Under the pieces are notes generated by a model that was not told the DNA's origin, ran no database searches, and was given only the letters and a program-made list of their open reading frames with translations. DNA of 64,000 nt from Cryphonectria parasitica EP155 (Eukaryota > Ascomycota > Sordariomycetes > Diaporthales > Cryphonectriaceae), in the NCBI RefSeq assembly GCF_011745365.1, contig NW_024468912.1, positions 2,480,001-2,544,000 of the forward strand, read 5' to 3'. A program made the translations under genes and the position numbers. Shown in pieces: positions 10,777 through 20,653 of the stretch (the stretch's first letter is position 1; every line of letters starts with the position of its first letter).

Positions 10777-11219
10777 TGTTATAACCCATCCAATATGCAG
10801 ATCACAGAATAGATCATAAGTAACAGGGATCAGATATCAAGGATTCAACATTCTAACAAAGCATTGATTATATAATCCAGAGTTAGGGTTATTAGCGGAT
10901 AGATACAGTCGATATCTATCCCATTAATGAAGGAATCAATGGAGTCAATATCGATCCTATCTATCCGAACTGAAGAACCAAGTATATGAAGATTTACATT
11001 TCCTACTGTTAGATAGATTTCCTTTAGATAGTTCTTCAGTTATTAATCTAAGTATTCAGTTTCATATACTGAGTAGCCCCAAAGGCAGTAAACACTCGCA
11101 TCGCTTATTAAGACTTGTACGGTTCCGTATTCAAGGACTTGATACTTTAATACCGCTCTTGTTAGCATAAACCTCTTCGTGTATTTAGGAATCTTCGGAT
11201 TACTGCAGTGCTCATTACA
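10777..11219 (+). repeat. I-c 3' LTR
   Basis: This 443 bp LTR is the partner of 3819-4261, running from TGTTATAACCC to CTCATTACA. It is preceded by the purine-rich tract GATAGAAGGAAGATGA. It differs from the 5' LTR by transitions only, by eye. Confidence 0.93.
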
Positions 11220-11234
11220 CCAGAAGAGAAGGAG

Positions 11235-11845
11235 GGAGATGGTTGAGAGGCCTGAGGCACTGAGAGATCTTGAGAGGCCTTGAGAGGCCTGAGGCACTGA
11301 GAGATCTTGAGAAGCCTTGAGAAACCTGAGGCACTGAGAGATCTTGAGAAGCCTTGAGAAGCCTGAGGCACTGAGAGACCTTGAGAGGCCTTGAGAGGCC
11401 TGAGGCACTGAGAGACCTTGAGAGGCTTTGAGAGGCCTGAAGCACTGAGAGATCTTGAGAAGCCTTGAGAAACCTGAGGCACTGAGAGATCTTGAGAAGC
11501 CTTGAGAGGCCTGAGGCACTGAGAGACCTTGAGAAGCCTTGAGAGGCCTGAGGCACTGAGAGACCTTGGGAGGCCTTGAGAAACCTGAGGCACTGAGAGA
11601 TCTTGAGAAGCCTTGAGAGGCCTGAGGCACTGAGAGACCTTGAGAAGCCTTGAGAGGCCTGAGGCACTGAGAGACCTTGAGAGGCCTTGAGAAGCCTAGA
11701 AGCCTGAGGCACTGAGAGATCTTGAGAGGCCTTGAGAAGCCTGAGGCACTGAGAGATCTTGAGAGGCTTTGAGAAATCTGAGGCACTGAGGGATCTTGAA
11801 AAGCTTTGAGAAGCCTGAAGCACTGAGAGATCTTAAGAGCCTGAA
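11235..11845 (-). repeat. IV-A 37 bp tandem array
   Basis: About 16 head-to-tail copies of a 37 bp unit built around CACTGAGAGATCTTGAG and GGCCTGAGG, with scattered transitions. Because 37 is one more than a multiple of 3 and the unit lacks stops on the minus strand, all three minus frames are open and each encodes the same 37-residue period (SLSASG...LKASQ...LSVPQAS). Confidence 0.92.
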
Positions 11846-11987
11846 GCATTAAGAAGGCGTAGGAGCAGCTAGGAAGCAGCGAAAGCCTGGAAGCAACAGA
11901 AGCCTGGGAGCAACGGAAGCTTGAAAGCAACGAAAGCTCGGAAGCCTCAAAGGCCTTAAGGACAAGGCCTGATAAGGAGGAACAATC

Positions 11988-12201
11988 TGTCAGGGCTGAT
12001 TGTGCCAGCAAGGCTCAGAGCTAGCTAAGCCAGCTGAATTACGGATGACTAAGCAATATGCAGCTATAAAGCGGCTTTCTAGCCACATCAGCACTGCTGA
12101 GCAGAACTTAGCTCCTTAAGCCTCAATGTTATTCTGATTGTATACCCCTGAAAGAAAGAAAAGACCTCGCCACATTGCCTTTGCAACCTTTCCACCTGAC
12201 A
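11988..12201 (+). repeat. IV-A 3' LTR
   Basis: This 214 bp LTR runs from TGTCAGGGC to CACCTGACA, preceded by a polypurine-like tract (GATAAGGAGGAACAATC). It is followed by the target duplication AACTC. Confidence 0.92.
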
Positions 12202-12575
12202 AACTCCAACTCTTCTATCTCATCCTCCAGCTTTCGATGCTGAGTAGAGATAAGAAGAAGTTCAGCAGTATTCATCAGCTCTAGAACATCATACTTAGTA
12301 CAATTCTAGGAAATGCATTTCAAGCAACAAGATGAATCATGAGAAGAAATGATATATGATTACAGGCTTCGATTATTGCAATAAGAATAGAGATATATAT
12401 TGAAACTATTTAAAAGAATGAACTGAAGAAGAAGATCTTTCTGCTTCTTTTTGTCGGAATGAGAATTCGAGGATTTCAGTTTTGCAACTTTGTTGATTCT
12501 GTTCAGCATCTTGATTAGGAAAGCAAGATCATGAATATGGAAATTTGCTAGAATACTTACAGAAGATTATTGGGA
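12202..12575 (-). pseudogene. I-b antisense accessory gene, N-terminal half
   Basis: This is the continuation of the 1838-2161 gene on the far side of IV-A. The reverse strand contains the conserved start region: an ATG at about 12509 followed by L-N-R, as in I-c, I-e and I-f. Upstream is a conserved GTAAGT (about 12550-12570 on the reverse strand), which could be a splice donor in the 5' leader. The central part is too changed to align confidently, and the Cys cluster is not readable. The function is unknown. Confidence 0.5.
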
Positions 12576-12600
12576 ATAATGATTGATAGGAGGAAGATGA

Positions 12601-13059
12601 TGTTATAATTCATTCAATATGCAGATTATGAAAATAAGTTATAAGTAATAAGAACTAGATATCAAGAATCCAATATTCTGATAAAGCATTGATTATATAA
12701 TTTAGGATTAGGGTTGTAAAGGAGGAAGGATTGTTAAGCTTGCTAGCGATCCCAACGAGCTTCATATCTTGAATCGCTAGACTTGCTAGCGATCCCAACG
12801 AGCTGTACTGAAGAGCTGAATATATATAAGAACACGTTTATTATCATTAGATGGATTCAGTATATAGCTCTTCAGTTGTTAATCTAAGTATCAGATTATT
12901 CTTTCTTACTTTAATAGCTTCAAAGGCAATGAACACTTGCATTGCTTATTAGGACTTGTACAGTTCCGTATTCAAGAACTTGATATTCTGATACTGCTCT
13001 TGTTAGCATAAACTTCTCGTATACTTAGGAATCTTCGGATTGCTGCAGTGCTCATTACA
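12601..13059 (+). repeat. I-b 3' LTR
   Basis: This 459 bp LTR runs from TGTTATAATTC to CTCATTACA. Its U3 cassette (about 12718-12805) holds two direct copies of GCTAGCGATCCCAACGAGCT, the same cassette type as I-a. Confidence 0.9.
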
Positions 13060-14408
13060 TTATTGCTCCGGAGCAAACCAACTTGCTGAGGATCTCGCTT
13101 CCATTATCTTGCTAACCTGTTAGCACTCTAGCACTATTTGGATTCGCTTATTACTAGATCCTTCTCCTTAAACTGCTAGCTCTGCTGATTTAAAAGTATG
13201 TATGAAGTTATCTGAAGCTTCTTTTCCTGAGTATTCTTCAATAACTAGCTTCAATCCTGCATTATTAATTGCAACTATTTCTCTGGATACAGCTTGTTTC
13301 TATAAGATCTAGCTAGTAGTTCAATCGATTCGAGGATTATGCTCTTTAAGCTATAAAAGTCTTATAATTAGCTTATATTATACTGTATTTATAATATTAA
13401 AGGAAGCTCTGATTATATATTCTTAAATCAAGATAAATAGATAATTAATCTTCTTATTGATTATTTCTTGATTATATGCAATAGATTATTCTTTTATAAT
13501 GCTAAGAGTATATAAGCATCTTTTTCATCTTTATTGTAATTATATCTAATTAACAATGTATGGAAATATAAAGTTTCCTTGAGCGCTACTATTCAATAGT
13601 GCATTATATTTGTATTCTTAAATGTATATATTGAACTTAATATAAGCATAATCTATTCTAAAAGCTTTACATAGAAATCGTTCTAATCTGATTATTTGCA
13701 GTCTCTTTACAAGCAATCCTATCCTTTTGAATTTGTTGAGAACTATTTATCCTTCTGAGCCTGCTTTGCTGCTTCTTAAGCAAGCTTCTTAGCTTGCTTT
13801 TGCTTATATTATTATTATTCCTAATCTTTCTTCTATTAATGCTAGTTACAAATCTTGTTATTAATATAAATCGTATAGAATATTATTTTATACTGCTATT
13901 ACTCTATCTTTTTATCTATACATTGCATAGAGCAATTATTCAATAGCTTGATATATGCATTATAATATTGCTTATTAAGAATCTCTCTAAAGCAGAATTC
14001 CTATTCTTTAATAGCTTGAAGGATTTGTTCTAATTCTCTAACAGGGAATTATTCGTATTGCATCTTGTTCGAGAAATGCATTCTGCAGCTATAATAAGTA
14101 TAGGAGATTCAAGCTAGTTCGTAGTATAGATTGTAAAGTGAGCTAATCCGAGAATCCTTATTTTCTTATGCTTCAATATTCTGCAAAAGAATGCAGATAA
14201 AAAGCTTTTTCAGCTTTATTCCATAAATAAGATATTTAACTCATATTGTTTCTTTATTTCATCCAATGCTAAAAAGAAATCTTTCTTTAAGCTTATTAAG
14301 CATATTATTTATAGAAAGCTTCTACAAGCTGCTAAATTATTTACTCTAGCTTGATTCTTCTATTGCTTAAGAAGCATTCTCTATACTGCTTAAATATTTG
14401 TATTAATA
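13060..14408 (-). pseudogene. pol: I-d start of pol (protease) and end of gag
   Basis: On the minus strand this piece corresponds to I-c about 7070 down to 5750: the post-knuckle part of gag, the overlap, and the protease with its linker to RT. The protease box is legible near 13577-13610 as A-L-L-N-S-S-A-Q-G-N-F-I, with the catalytic Asp codon changed to Asn. The Lys/Ala-rich tail of gag (repeated AAGCTT and GCAAGC on the plus strand around 13770-13810) is present. Both frames contain many stops. The left break is the I-b insertion and the right break is the I-e insertion (TAATA duplication). Confidence 0.78.
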
Positions 14409-14864
14409 TGTAATGAGCACTGCAGCAATCCGAAGATTCTGAAGTATACAAAGGGAGTTTATGCTAACAAGAGCGGTATCAAAGTGCTAAGTTCTTGAAT
14501 ACGGAACTGTACAAGTCTCAGTAAGCGATGCAAGTATTTACTGCCTTTGGAGCTATTAGAGTAGAGAGTAATCTAATACTTAGATTAACAACTGAAGAGC
14601 TATATACTGAATCCATCTAATGGTAATGAACGTATTCTTATATATTCAGCTCTTTAGTATGAATATGTTGAATAGCAATATATCTAAGTTATCCTGCTAG
14701 CTCTGAATAGCATATATCCGAAGCTATCCTTCCTGATTAATCATGCTCATAACCCTAACCCTGGGTTATATAATCAATGCTTTGTTAGGATATTGAATTC
14801 TTAATATCTGGTCCTTATTACTCGTAACTTGTTCTGTAATCTGCATATTGGATGGATTATAATA
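14409..14864 (-). repeat. I-e 3' LTR
   Basis: This 456 bp LTR runs from TGTAATGAG to ATTATAATA on the plus strand. Its U3 cassette (about 14655-14755) is the palindrome-bearing type shared with I-f. Confidence 0.9.
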
Positions 14865-14956
14865 TCATTCCCCTTCTATTAGTCGTTATTCTCAACGATC
14901 TTTTGTAAGTATTCTAGCAAATCCTTTGTATACATGATCTTGCCTTTCTAATTGAA

Positions 14957-15574
14957 ATGTTGAACAGAATCAACAAATCTTGTTCTCATATTAAGAAGAC
15001 TAGATAAAAGGATTCTCTTCTTTCCTTGGTTTTTCAAAATACTATTATTATGCCTTCTTATTCCTTCTGCAAGGATCATAGTATTCAGTCTTGTCAAGTC
15101 TCCGTCGAGGATTCTTCTCAATGCGCTAAATGTATCCGTCTGAGTTGTTCTCAGTACAATATTCAAGAATTGAGTATAGCGGAAATTCATTAGATAAGCA
15201 TTTAATACTAATGCTTAAAGAACCAACTCGAGAGTGCTAAGAAGCAGCTGCATGATGCTGCTGCAGAGATAGAATATCTGCGGAAGCAGAAGCGTCTGTA
15301 GTTTGAGAGGATGATGAAAGCTATTCGTTAAAGCCTTTTCAGTATAAAGGAGTTGAAATATAAGGAAGCTAAGGAGAAGCAAGCTTGTATTGCTGCTAGA
15401 GTTCGTTCTATAATTGCAGAGAAATCTGCTGTAGTTGCTGGAGATTCTTCTTTTGAGAGTTTTGATTGGAATTCTGTAGATATGAGGAATGTAATAATGG
15501 ATTGATTGGGTTTCCTGAAGAGCGAGATTTCTGAAGCTCTTGAATCTTAGTTCGGAGCGAAGCAATTATCTTAG
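14957..15574 (+). pseudogene. I-e antisense accessory gene
   Basis: This plus-strand frame of 206 codons runs opposite to pol. It is the same length as in I-f and comparable to I-c. It starts ATG TTG AAC AGA (M-L-N-R). Cys-rich patches follow (C-A-K-C-I-R-L-S-C at about 15140-15170), then the basic coiled coil (AAAEIEYLRKQKRL, ERMMKAI) and the acidic C-terminal block (ESFDWNSVDMRN). It ends at TAG 15572-15574, overlapping the reverse-strand pol stop. Several stops sit at Gln, Trp or Arg positions. The frame is unbroken by indels, which argues it was once coding. The function is unknown. Confidence 0.7.
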
Positions 15575-17523
15575 ATACTAGCTTTCTTTTTCCAATATTC
15601 AGCTACCTTTTCTTGAGTATTTTCAATGTTCTTCCATAGTTTCCATGAATTTTCGCTTGCTGAGTAATCTTTCCATTTAATAAGATATTCTCTTGTATTA
15701 TCTATACTTCTATGCTTGAGAATCTTCTCTATCTTATATTCTGATTTATTATTTTCTACTTCTGTTATATTGTTTGTTAGTATTTCCTATACTGCTAGTT
15801 CTAGTAGTAAGATATGAAAAACCGGATATATTCTTATCTCATGAGATAATGCTAATTCGTAATTAACTGGGAAAATCTGTTGCAAGATTTTGAATAGCTC
15901 TAGCTTCTTGTAATCGAATTTGTTGCTAGATCTAATTGTTTTAATATTTTTTCGAAGTAGATAGATCTTATTTCCTTCTTGTAGAATTAGTTCCTTAATT
16001 CTTTTGGAATTTGTATATTGCATTATTCATTCTTAAACGAATTATAATTCTGATTAGAGTTTCTTCTGAACTTTCTTGATCTTCTTAATCCTTTTATCTG
16101 CAGCTTCTATATCTACTTTCAGCAATGCTTCATAGTAAGCTATTGAGTTATATTTATAGAGTATGAAGAATAATAATTTCTTTATTATGCTTATATCTGC
16201 GCTATTATAAGCGAACTGTATAAAGAGCAATAGATTAATTCAGTTATTCTGTTTCTGATTAATATAGTATTGAAGATATTATTTAATAATCTGATTTATT
16301 CTTTCTATCTGTTTATCTATCTGCAGATAAAATGCTATAAATATTCTATAGTATATTTCAAGTTATTTTATAAGCAAAGTTTAAAACTTTGAGTTGAACT
16401 TTCTATTTCTATTAGAAATCATTTCTTCTAATATATTATAGTTAGCAATAATTGTTCTGAGAAATGTATATACAAGTTTCTCTGCTATACTACTTTTCTT
16501 ATAAGAGAGAAAGTAAGTATACTTGCTTAGTTTGCAAACTACTACTAGAATGCTATCATATTGCATCTTAATTAAGAGTTCTTATAAAAAAAATAGCTTA
16601 ATAATGAAGTTTAAACTAATAGATTGCTAAATAGTTATAAATACTAGTAAGAAATGCAGTAGTTTGTAAAGCTTATATCTTTCTGCTTTATTTCTCTTGC
16701 AGCTATTGCATTATTATAGAATGCTTTCAATTCTTTTTCTAAAATCTAATAGATTTCAGTATCTTTTAATGTATTTGTAAATTGCTTTAACTCTCTAATG
16801 CTTATATACTGATATACTATATACATTCTTGATATAGTTGTTTTATTCATTTGGAATTATTGATTCTGAATCTCTTTCCAAGAATTTTATTCTGAAAGCA
16901 ATATTCAGTTCTCTATATATATTAATAAGATTTCCCAATTTATTTTAAGCAAAGATGTTCTATATATCCGAAGAATCTGTATCTTAATAATCTAATTTTC
17001 TGCTGAGAGCATTTGCTTGTTTGTTCTCCAAGCTTTTGCAGTATATAATCTTGAAATCGAACTATGAAAGGAATTCTGCTTATCTAACTTATTGCTTGTT
17101 CAAAATCTTAATTATTATGAATATAGTCAGATTCTTATAATTCAAGTGAATTATAATCGAGTATTATGCGCTAATAAGATAGTATTGCTACTTCTCGAAA
17201 GTTTTTATTATTGTTATAAGTTTCTGATTAGGGATTCTGTAATTGATTTCCAAGCTATTCAACTTCTTTGAGAAGTTGCTTATAATCCTTAGATATTCTT
17301 AGTTATCTTGCTAGCTAAGTTATTCTCTAAGTGCATATTCTGATGTATTAATCTTAACTTCAAAGAATTTATAGAGATTTGCTTTATACAGAATTGGTTC
17401 TGAAGTAATATACTCAATGATTTTATTGAAAGCTTCTTATATCTTAGGGATTCATTCGAAAAGCTATTCTTTCTTAATAAGATTTGTAAGAGGATGTACG
17501 ATTCAGCTGTAGTTCTTAATGAA
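15571..17523 (-). pseudogene. pol: I-e pol, C-terminal part (RNase H, integrase, chromodomain)
   Basis: On the minus strand, reading down from 17523: the end of RT/RNase H, integrase and chromodomain. The integrase core is recognisable at 16381-16566 (VVVCKLSKYTYF; MISNRNRKFNSKF with the second catalytic Asp read as Asn). The integrase C-terminal region lies at 15787-16023 (KILQQIFPVNYELALSHEIR), and the chromodomain at about 15590-15790. Stops are frequent. The upstream part of pol resumes at 20654 after IV-B. The junction reads ...ATGAA|CTACTT, matching the uninterrupted sequence in I-f near 36990. Confidence 0.83.
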
Positions 17524-17737
17524 TGTCAGGGCCGATTGTGCCAGCAAGGCTCAGGGCTAGCTAAGCCAGCTGGATTACGGATGACTAAGCAATATGCGGC
17601 TATAAAGCGGCTTTCTAGCCACGTCAGCACTGCTGAGCAGAACTTAGCTCCTTAGGCCTCAATGTTATTCTGGTTGTATACCCCTGAAAGAGAGAAAAGA
17701 CCTCGCCACATTGCCTTTGCAACCTTTCCACCTGACA
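17524..17737 (+). repeat. IV-B 5' LTR
   Basis: This 214 bp LTR runs from TGTCAGGGCCG to CACCTGACA. TATAAAG (17601-17607) lies about 50 bases before AGGCCTCAA (17654-17662). Confidence 0.95.
17601..17662 (+). promoter_or_regulatory. IV-B LTR TATA box and predicted start of R
   Basis: TATAAAG is followed 53 bases later by AGGCCTCAA. That segment is the exact complement of TTGAGGCCT at 17740-17748, just past the LTR. Spacing and layout match family I. I infer a self-priming transcript start here. Confidence 0.45.
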
Positions 17738-17739
17738 GT

Positions 17740-17748
17740 TTGAGGCCT
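17740..17748 (+). other. Candidate self-priming primer binding site of IV-B
   Basis: TTGAGGCCT begins two bases after the 5' LTR and pairs over nine bases with LTR 17654-17662. The same pairing exists in IV-C. The AGGCCT core is itself palindromic and related words recur in the 37 bp array, which weakens the case. Confidence 0.4.
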
Positions 17749-17862
17749 GGCCCTTTTAAAGGAGGCAATCCGGCGAGGCTTTCTATCTTTTTTTTCTTCC
17801 CTAGGAGCAGCGCTAACACTGAGCAGGAGCAGAGCAAACGATCAGACCACTATTCTTTTCGA

Positions 17863-17965
17863 ACCTTCGAGCCTTTGACCTTCGAGCCTTTGACCTTCGA
17901 GCTTTTAACCTTCGAGCCTTTGACCTTCGAGCCTTCGATTTTCGAGCTTTCGAGCCTTGAATACA
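17863..17965 (+). repeat. IV-B 15 bp tandem array
   Basis: About six units of CTTCGAGCCTTTGAC with drift. In the plus frame that runs from the LTR ATG (17662) to 18048 they encode F-E-P-L-T repeats. I regard that 128-codon frame as incidental. Confidence 0.85.
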
Positions 17966-17981
17966 GCGAGCAAGCAGTGTC

Positions 17982-18965
17982 GAGCAAGCAGTATGCAAGC
18001 AGCGTGCGAGAAGCGTTCAGAAGAGATTCAGAGCATTCGAGTCGCTAAGCTAGAGCAAACAGCGAGCAAGCAGTATGCAAGCAGCGTGCGAGAAGCGTTC
18101 AGAAGAGATTCAGAGCATTCAAGTTGCTAAGCTAGAGCAAACAGCGAGCAAGCAGTATGCAAGCAGCGTGCGAGAAGCGTTCAGAAGAGATTCAGAGCAT
18201 TCGAGTCGCTAAGCTAGAGCAAACAGCGAGCAAGCAGTATGCAAGCAGCGTGCGAGAAGCGTTCAGAAGAGATTCAGAGCATTCGAGTCGCTAAGCTAGA
18301 GCAAACAGCGAGCAAGCAGTATGCAAGCAGCGTGCAAGAAGCGTTCAGAAGAGATTTAGAGCATTCGAGTTGCTAAGCTAGAGCAAACAGCGAGCAAGCA
18401 GTATGCAAGCAGCATGCAAGAAGCGTTCAGAAGAGATTCAGAGCATTCGAGTCGCTAAGCTAGAGCAAACAGCGAGCAAGCAGTATGCAAGCAGCGTGCA
18501 AGAAGCGTTCAGAAGAGATTCAGAGTATTCGAGTTGCTAAGCTAGAGCAAACAGCGAGCAAGCAGTATGCAAGCAGCGTGCAAGAAGCGTTCAGAAGAGA
18601 TTCAGAGCATTCGAGTCGCTAAGCTAGAGCAAACAGCGAGCAAGCAGTATGCAAGCAGCGTGCAAGAAGCGTTCAGAAGAGATTCAGAGCATTCGAGTTG
18701 CTAAGCTAGAGCAAACAGCGAGCAAGCAGTATGCAAGCAGCATGCGAGAAGCGTTCAGAAGAGATTCAGAGCATTCGAGTCGCTAAGCTAAAGCAAACAG
18801 CGAGCAAGCAGTATGCAAGCAGCATGCGAGAAGCATTCAGAAGAGATTCAGAGCATTCGAGTCGCTAAGCTAGAGCAAATAGCGAGCAAGCAGTGTGCAA
18901 GCAGCGTACGAGAAGCGTTCAGAAGAGATTCAGAGCATTCGAGTTGCTAAGCTAGAACAAAGTGT
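17982..18965 (+). repeat. IV-B 82 bp tandem array, 12 units
   Basis: There are twelve units with exact 82 bp spacing (starts 17982, 18064, 18146, 18228 and so on), each beginning GAGCAAGCAGTATGCAAGC and ending GCTAGAGCAAACAGC. Differences between units are mostly C/T or G/A. Spacing is uninterrupted, so expansion was recent or the array was homogenised. No long frame crosses it. Confidence 0.95.
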
Positions 18966-19262
18966 GTTCTTCGCTATTCGAGCGAGAGAGCAGAGTGAGC
19001 AAGCAGTAGATCTGAGTATCTTCTGTTTTCGAGAGTGTATTCTTCGCTATTCGAGCGAGAGAGCAGAGTAAGCAAGCAGTAGATCTGAGTATCTTCTGTT
19101 TTCGAGAGTATGTTCTTCGCTATTCGAGCGAGAAAGCAGAGTGAGCAAGCAGTAGATCTGAGTATCTTCTGTTTTCGAGAGTGTGTTCTTCGCTATTCGA
19201 GCGAGAGAGCAGAGTGAGCAAGCAGTAGATCTGAGTATCTTCTGTTTTCGAGAGTGTGCTCT
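18966..19262 (+). repeat. IV-B 73 bp tandem array derived from family III pol
   Basis: Four units are marked by AGATCTGAG at 19008, 19081, 19154 and 19227 (spacing 73). The unit reads GCAAGCAGTAGATCTGAGTA then TTCTGTTTTCGAGAGTG. Family III pol has two in-frame 75 bp copies of the same unit at 50046-50195. The 73 bp length breaks the reading frame, so here it is no longer coding. Confidence 0.9.
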
Positions 19263-19670
19263 TCGCTATTTGAGCGAGAGCGCAGAGCTGAAGCGGAGTG
19301 TCCGCTTGGCAACTGAAGTTGCTTAGGTATTAGATTGCAAACCAATTACCCTTCTGCACCTAGCGGTGGAGCGAAGCATGGCAACAGCTTCAGAGTTGCT
19401 AGAGAGCAACTCTCAAGATGGAAAGCTATAATTATCCGTTATAGCTGCAGGGACGCTGTTCTGGATGCTGGGCTCCTTGGCTGCAAACCAAGTCCCTGGT
19501 GGAAGGCTTGCAACCTACATCAAACAGCTTTAAGTTCTGAAGAGTGCCTGGATAAAGCGCTGAGGGAGCAGCGACTGAGCAGCGTATATGGCGCGGGTAT
19601 TGCACTCGGAAGACTTACGTCTGGAATGTGATTAAAAAGAGATTTTTTTTTCACAGGCTTCGGGGACGAA
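19263..19670 (+). other. IV-B unique central segment, partly from family III pol
   Basis: The first 120 or so bases continue the family III pol linker (ELKRSVRLATEVAW-like frame; GCAAACCAATTACCCTTCTG). The rest has a T-run followed by the stem CTTCGGGGACGAAG. There is no intact gene: the 98-codon frame at 19335-19631 spans it but is not conserved in IV-A. Confidence 0.6.
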
Positions 19671-19689
19671 GCCAGAAGAGAAGGAGGGA

Positions 19690-20285
19690 GATGGTTGAGA
19701 GGCCTGAGGCACTGAGAGATCTTGAGAGGCCTTGAGAGGCCTGAGGCACTGAGAGATCTTGAGAAGCCTTGAGAAACCTGAGGCACTGAGAGATCTTGAG
19801 AGGCCTTGAGAGGCCTGAGGCACTGAGAGACCTTGAGAGGCCTTGAGAAGCCTGAGGCACTGAGAGACCTTGAGAGGCCTTGAGAGGCCTGAAGCACTGA
19901 GAGATCTTGAGAAGCCTTGAGAAACCTGAGGCACTGAGAGATCTTGAGAAGCCTTGAGAGGCCTGAGGCACTGAGAGACCTTGAGAAGCCTTGAGAGGCC
20001 TGAGGCACTGAGAGACCTTGAGAGGCCTTGAGAAACCTGAGGCACTGAGAGATCTTGAGAAGCCTTGAGAGGCCTGAGGCACTGAGAGACCTTGAGAGGC
20101 CTTGAGAGGCCTGAGGCACTGAGAGACCTTGAGAGGCCTTGAGAGGCCTAGAAGCCTGAGGCACTGAGAGATCTTGAGAGGCCTTGAGAAGCCTGAGGCA
20201 CTGAGAGATCTTGAGAGGCTTTGAGAAACCTGAGGCACTGAGGGATCTTGAGAAGCTTTGAGAAGCCTGAAGCACTGAGAGATCT
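19690..20285 (-). repeat. IV-B 37 bp tandem array
   Basis: About 16 units at exact 37 bp spacing (for example CACTGAGAG at 19710 and 19747). All three minus frames are open across it (19520-20275, 19632-20045, 19651-20463) and encode the same Ser/Leu-rich period in different phases. These are repeat artefacts or a phase-independent low-complexity protein, not three genes. Confidence 0.93.
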
Positions 20286-20319
20286 TAAGAGCCTGAAGCA
20301 TTGAGAAGGCGTAGGAGCA

Positions 20320-20439
20320 GCTAGGAAGCAGCGAAAGCCTGGAAGCAACAGAAGCCTGGGAGCAACGGAAGCCTGGAAGCAACGAAAGCTCGGAAGCCTC
20401 AAAGGCCTTGAGGACAAGGCCTGATAAGGGGGGACAATC
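20320..20439 (+). repeat. IV-B short array (about 16 bp unit) and polypurine tract
   Basis: Four or five units of the GGAAGCAACGGAAGCCT type are followed by GATAAGGGGGGACAATC, which sits immediately before the 3' LTR as expected for the plus-strand primer. Confidence 0.75.
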
Positions 20440-20653
20440 TGTCAGGGCCGATTGTGCCAGCAAGGCTCAGGGCTAGCTAAGCCAGCTGGATTACGGATGA
20501 CTAAGCAATATGCGGCTATAAAGCGGCTTTCTAGCCACGTCAGCACTGCTGAGCAGAACTTAGCTCCTTAGGCCTCAATGTTATTCTGGTTGTATACCCC
20601 TGAAAGAGAGAAAAGACCTCGCCACATTGCCTTTGCAACCTTTCCACCTGACA
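20440..20653 (+). repeat. IV-B 3' LTR
   Basis: This 214 bp LTR is identical by eye to 17524-17737. It is followed by ATGAA. Confidence 0.95.

Larger units (their letters stand above)
3819..11219 (+). mobile_element. Family I chromovirus copy I-c, complete
   Basis: This is a full-length 7,401 bp Ty3/gypsy element. It has two 443 bp LTRs, gag, pol with protease, RT, RNase H, integrase and chromodomain in that order, and an antisense accessory gene. The target duplication is CCAGA (3814-3818 and 11220-11224). The insertion splits IV-A at a junction that is continuous in IV-B and IV-C. The LTRs differ by many transitions only, consistent with RIP after insertion. It is the best reference copy of family I here, although the coding frames carry many stops. 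Confidence 0.93.
2162..12201 (+). mobile_element. Family IV non-autonomous LTR element, copy IV-A, split by I-c
   Basis: This element is bounded by 214 bp LTRs (TGTCAG...CACCT(A/G)ACA) and a perfect 5 bp target duplication, AACTC (2157-2161 and 12202-12206). Element I-c (3819-11219) interrupts it after GAAGCCAGA-like sequence, with the duplication CCAGA. Without I-c it is about 2.6 kb. It has no gag or pol. The interior consists of short tandem arrays plus a segment related to family III pol. It is clearly more mutated than IV-B and IV-C: its LTRs differ from each other at several C/T or G/A sites, so it is the oldest of the three copies. Confidence 0.9.
1832..13059 (+). mobile_element. Family I copy I-b, 3' end only, split by IV-A
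   Basis: Only the 3' end of this plus-strand copy is visible: the antisense accessory gene (1838-2161 and 12202-12575) and the 3' LTR (12601-13059). IV-A interrupts it with a perfect AACTC duplication. Its left part is displaced by I-a and lies outside the window. Its LTR end at 13059 abuts minus-strand pol of I-d at a point that is continuous in other copies, so I-b is inserted in I-d. The presumptive right target duplication is TTATT (13060-13064). Confidence 0.82.
17524..20653 (+). mobile_element. Family IV non-autonomous LTR element, copy IV-B, intact
   Basis: This 3,130 bp element has 214 bp LTRs that are identical by eye, a perfect ATGAA duplication (17519-17523 and 20654-20658), and no gag or pol genes. 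The interior, in order: a 15 bp array, an 82 bp array, a 73 bp array, a unique segment related to family III pol, a 37 bp array, a short array of about 16 bp units, and a polypurine tract. It is GC-richer than its host and shows little RIP, so it inserted recently and must have been moved by proteins supplied in trans. Confidence 0.93.

Noticed and set aside
11043..12011. Long minus-strand frames over the 37 bp arrays (up to 322 codons; also 19520-20463 and 62098-62943) as protein-coding genes
   Set aside because: They are open in all three phases purely because of the 37 bp period and run into LTR or unique DNA with no conserved start or end.
17662..18048. 128-codon frame starting in the IV-B LTR as a gag remnant
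   Set aside because: It is composed of LTR, a T-run and 15 bp repeats, has no capsid or knuckle motif, and is not preserved in IV-A.
17982..18965. Regular repeats as a CRISPR array
   Set aside because: Units are directly adjacent with no unique spacers, and the sequence is a eukaryotic retroelement interior.
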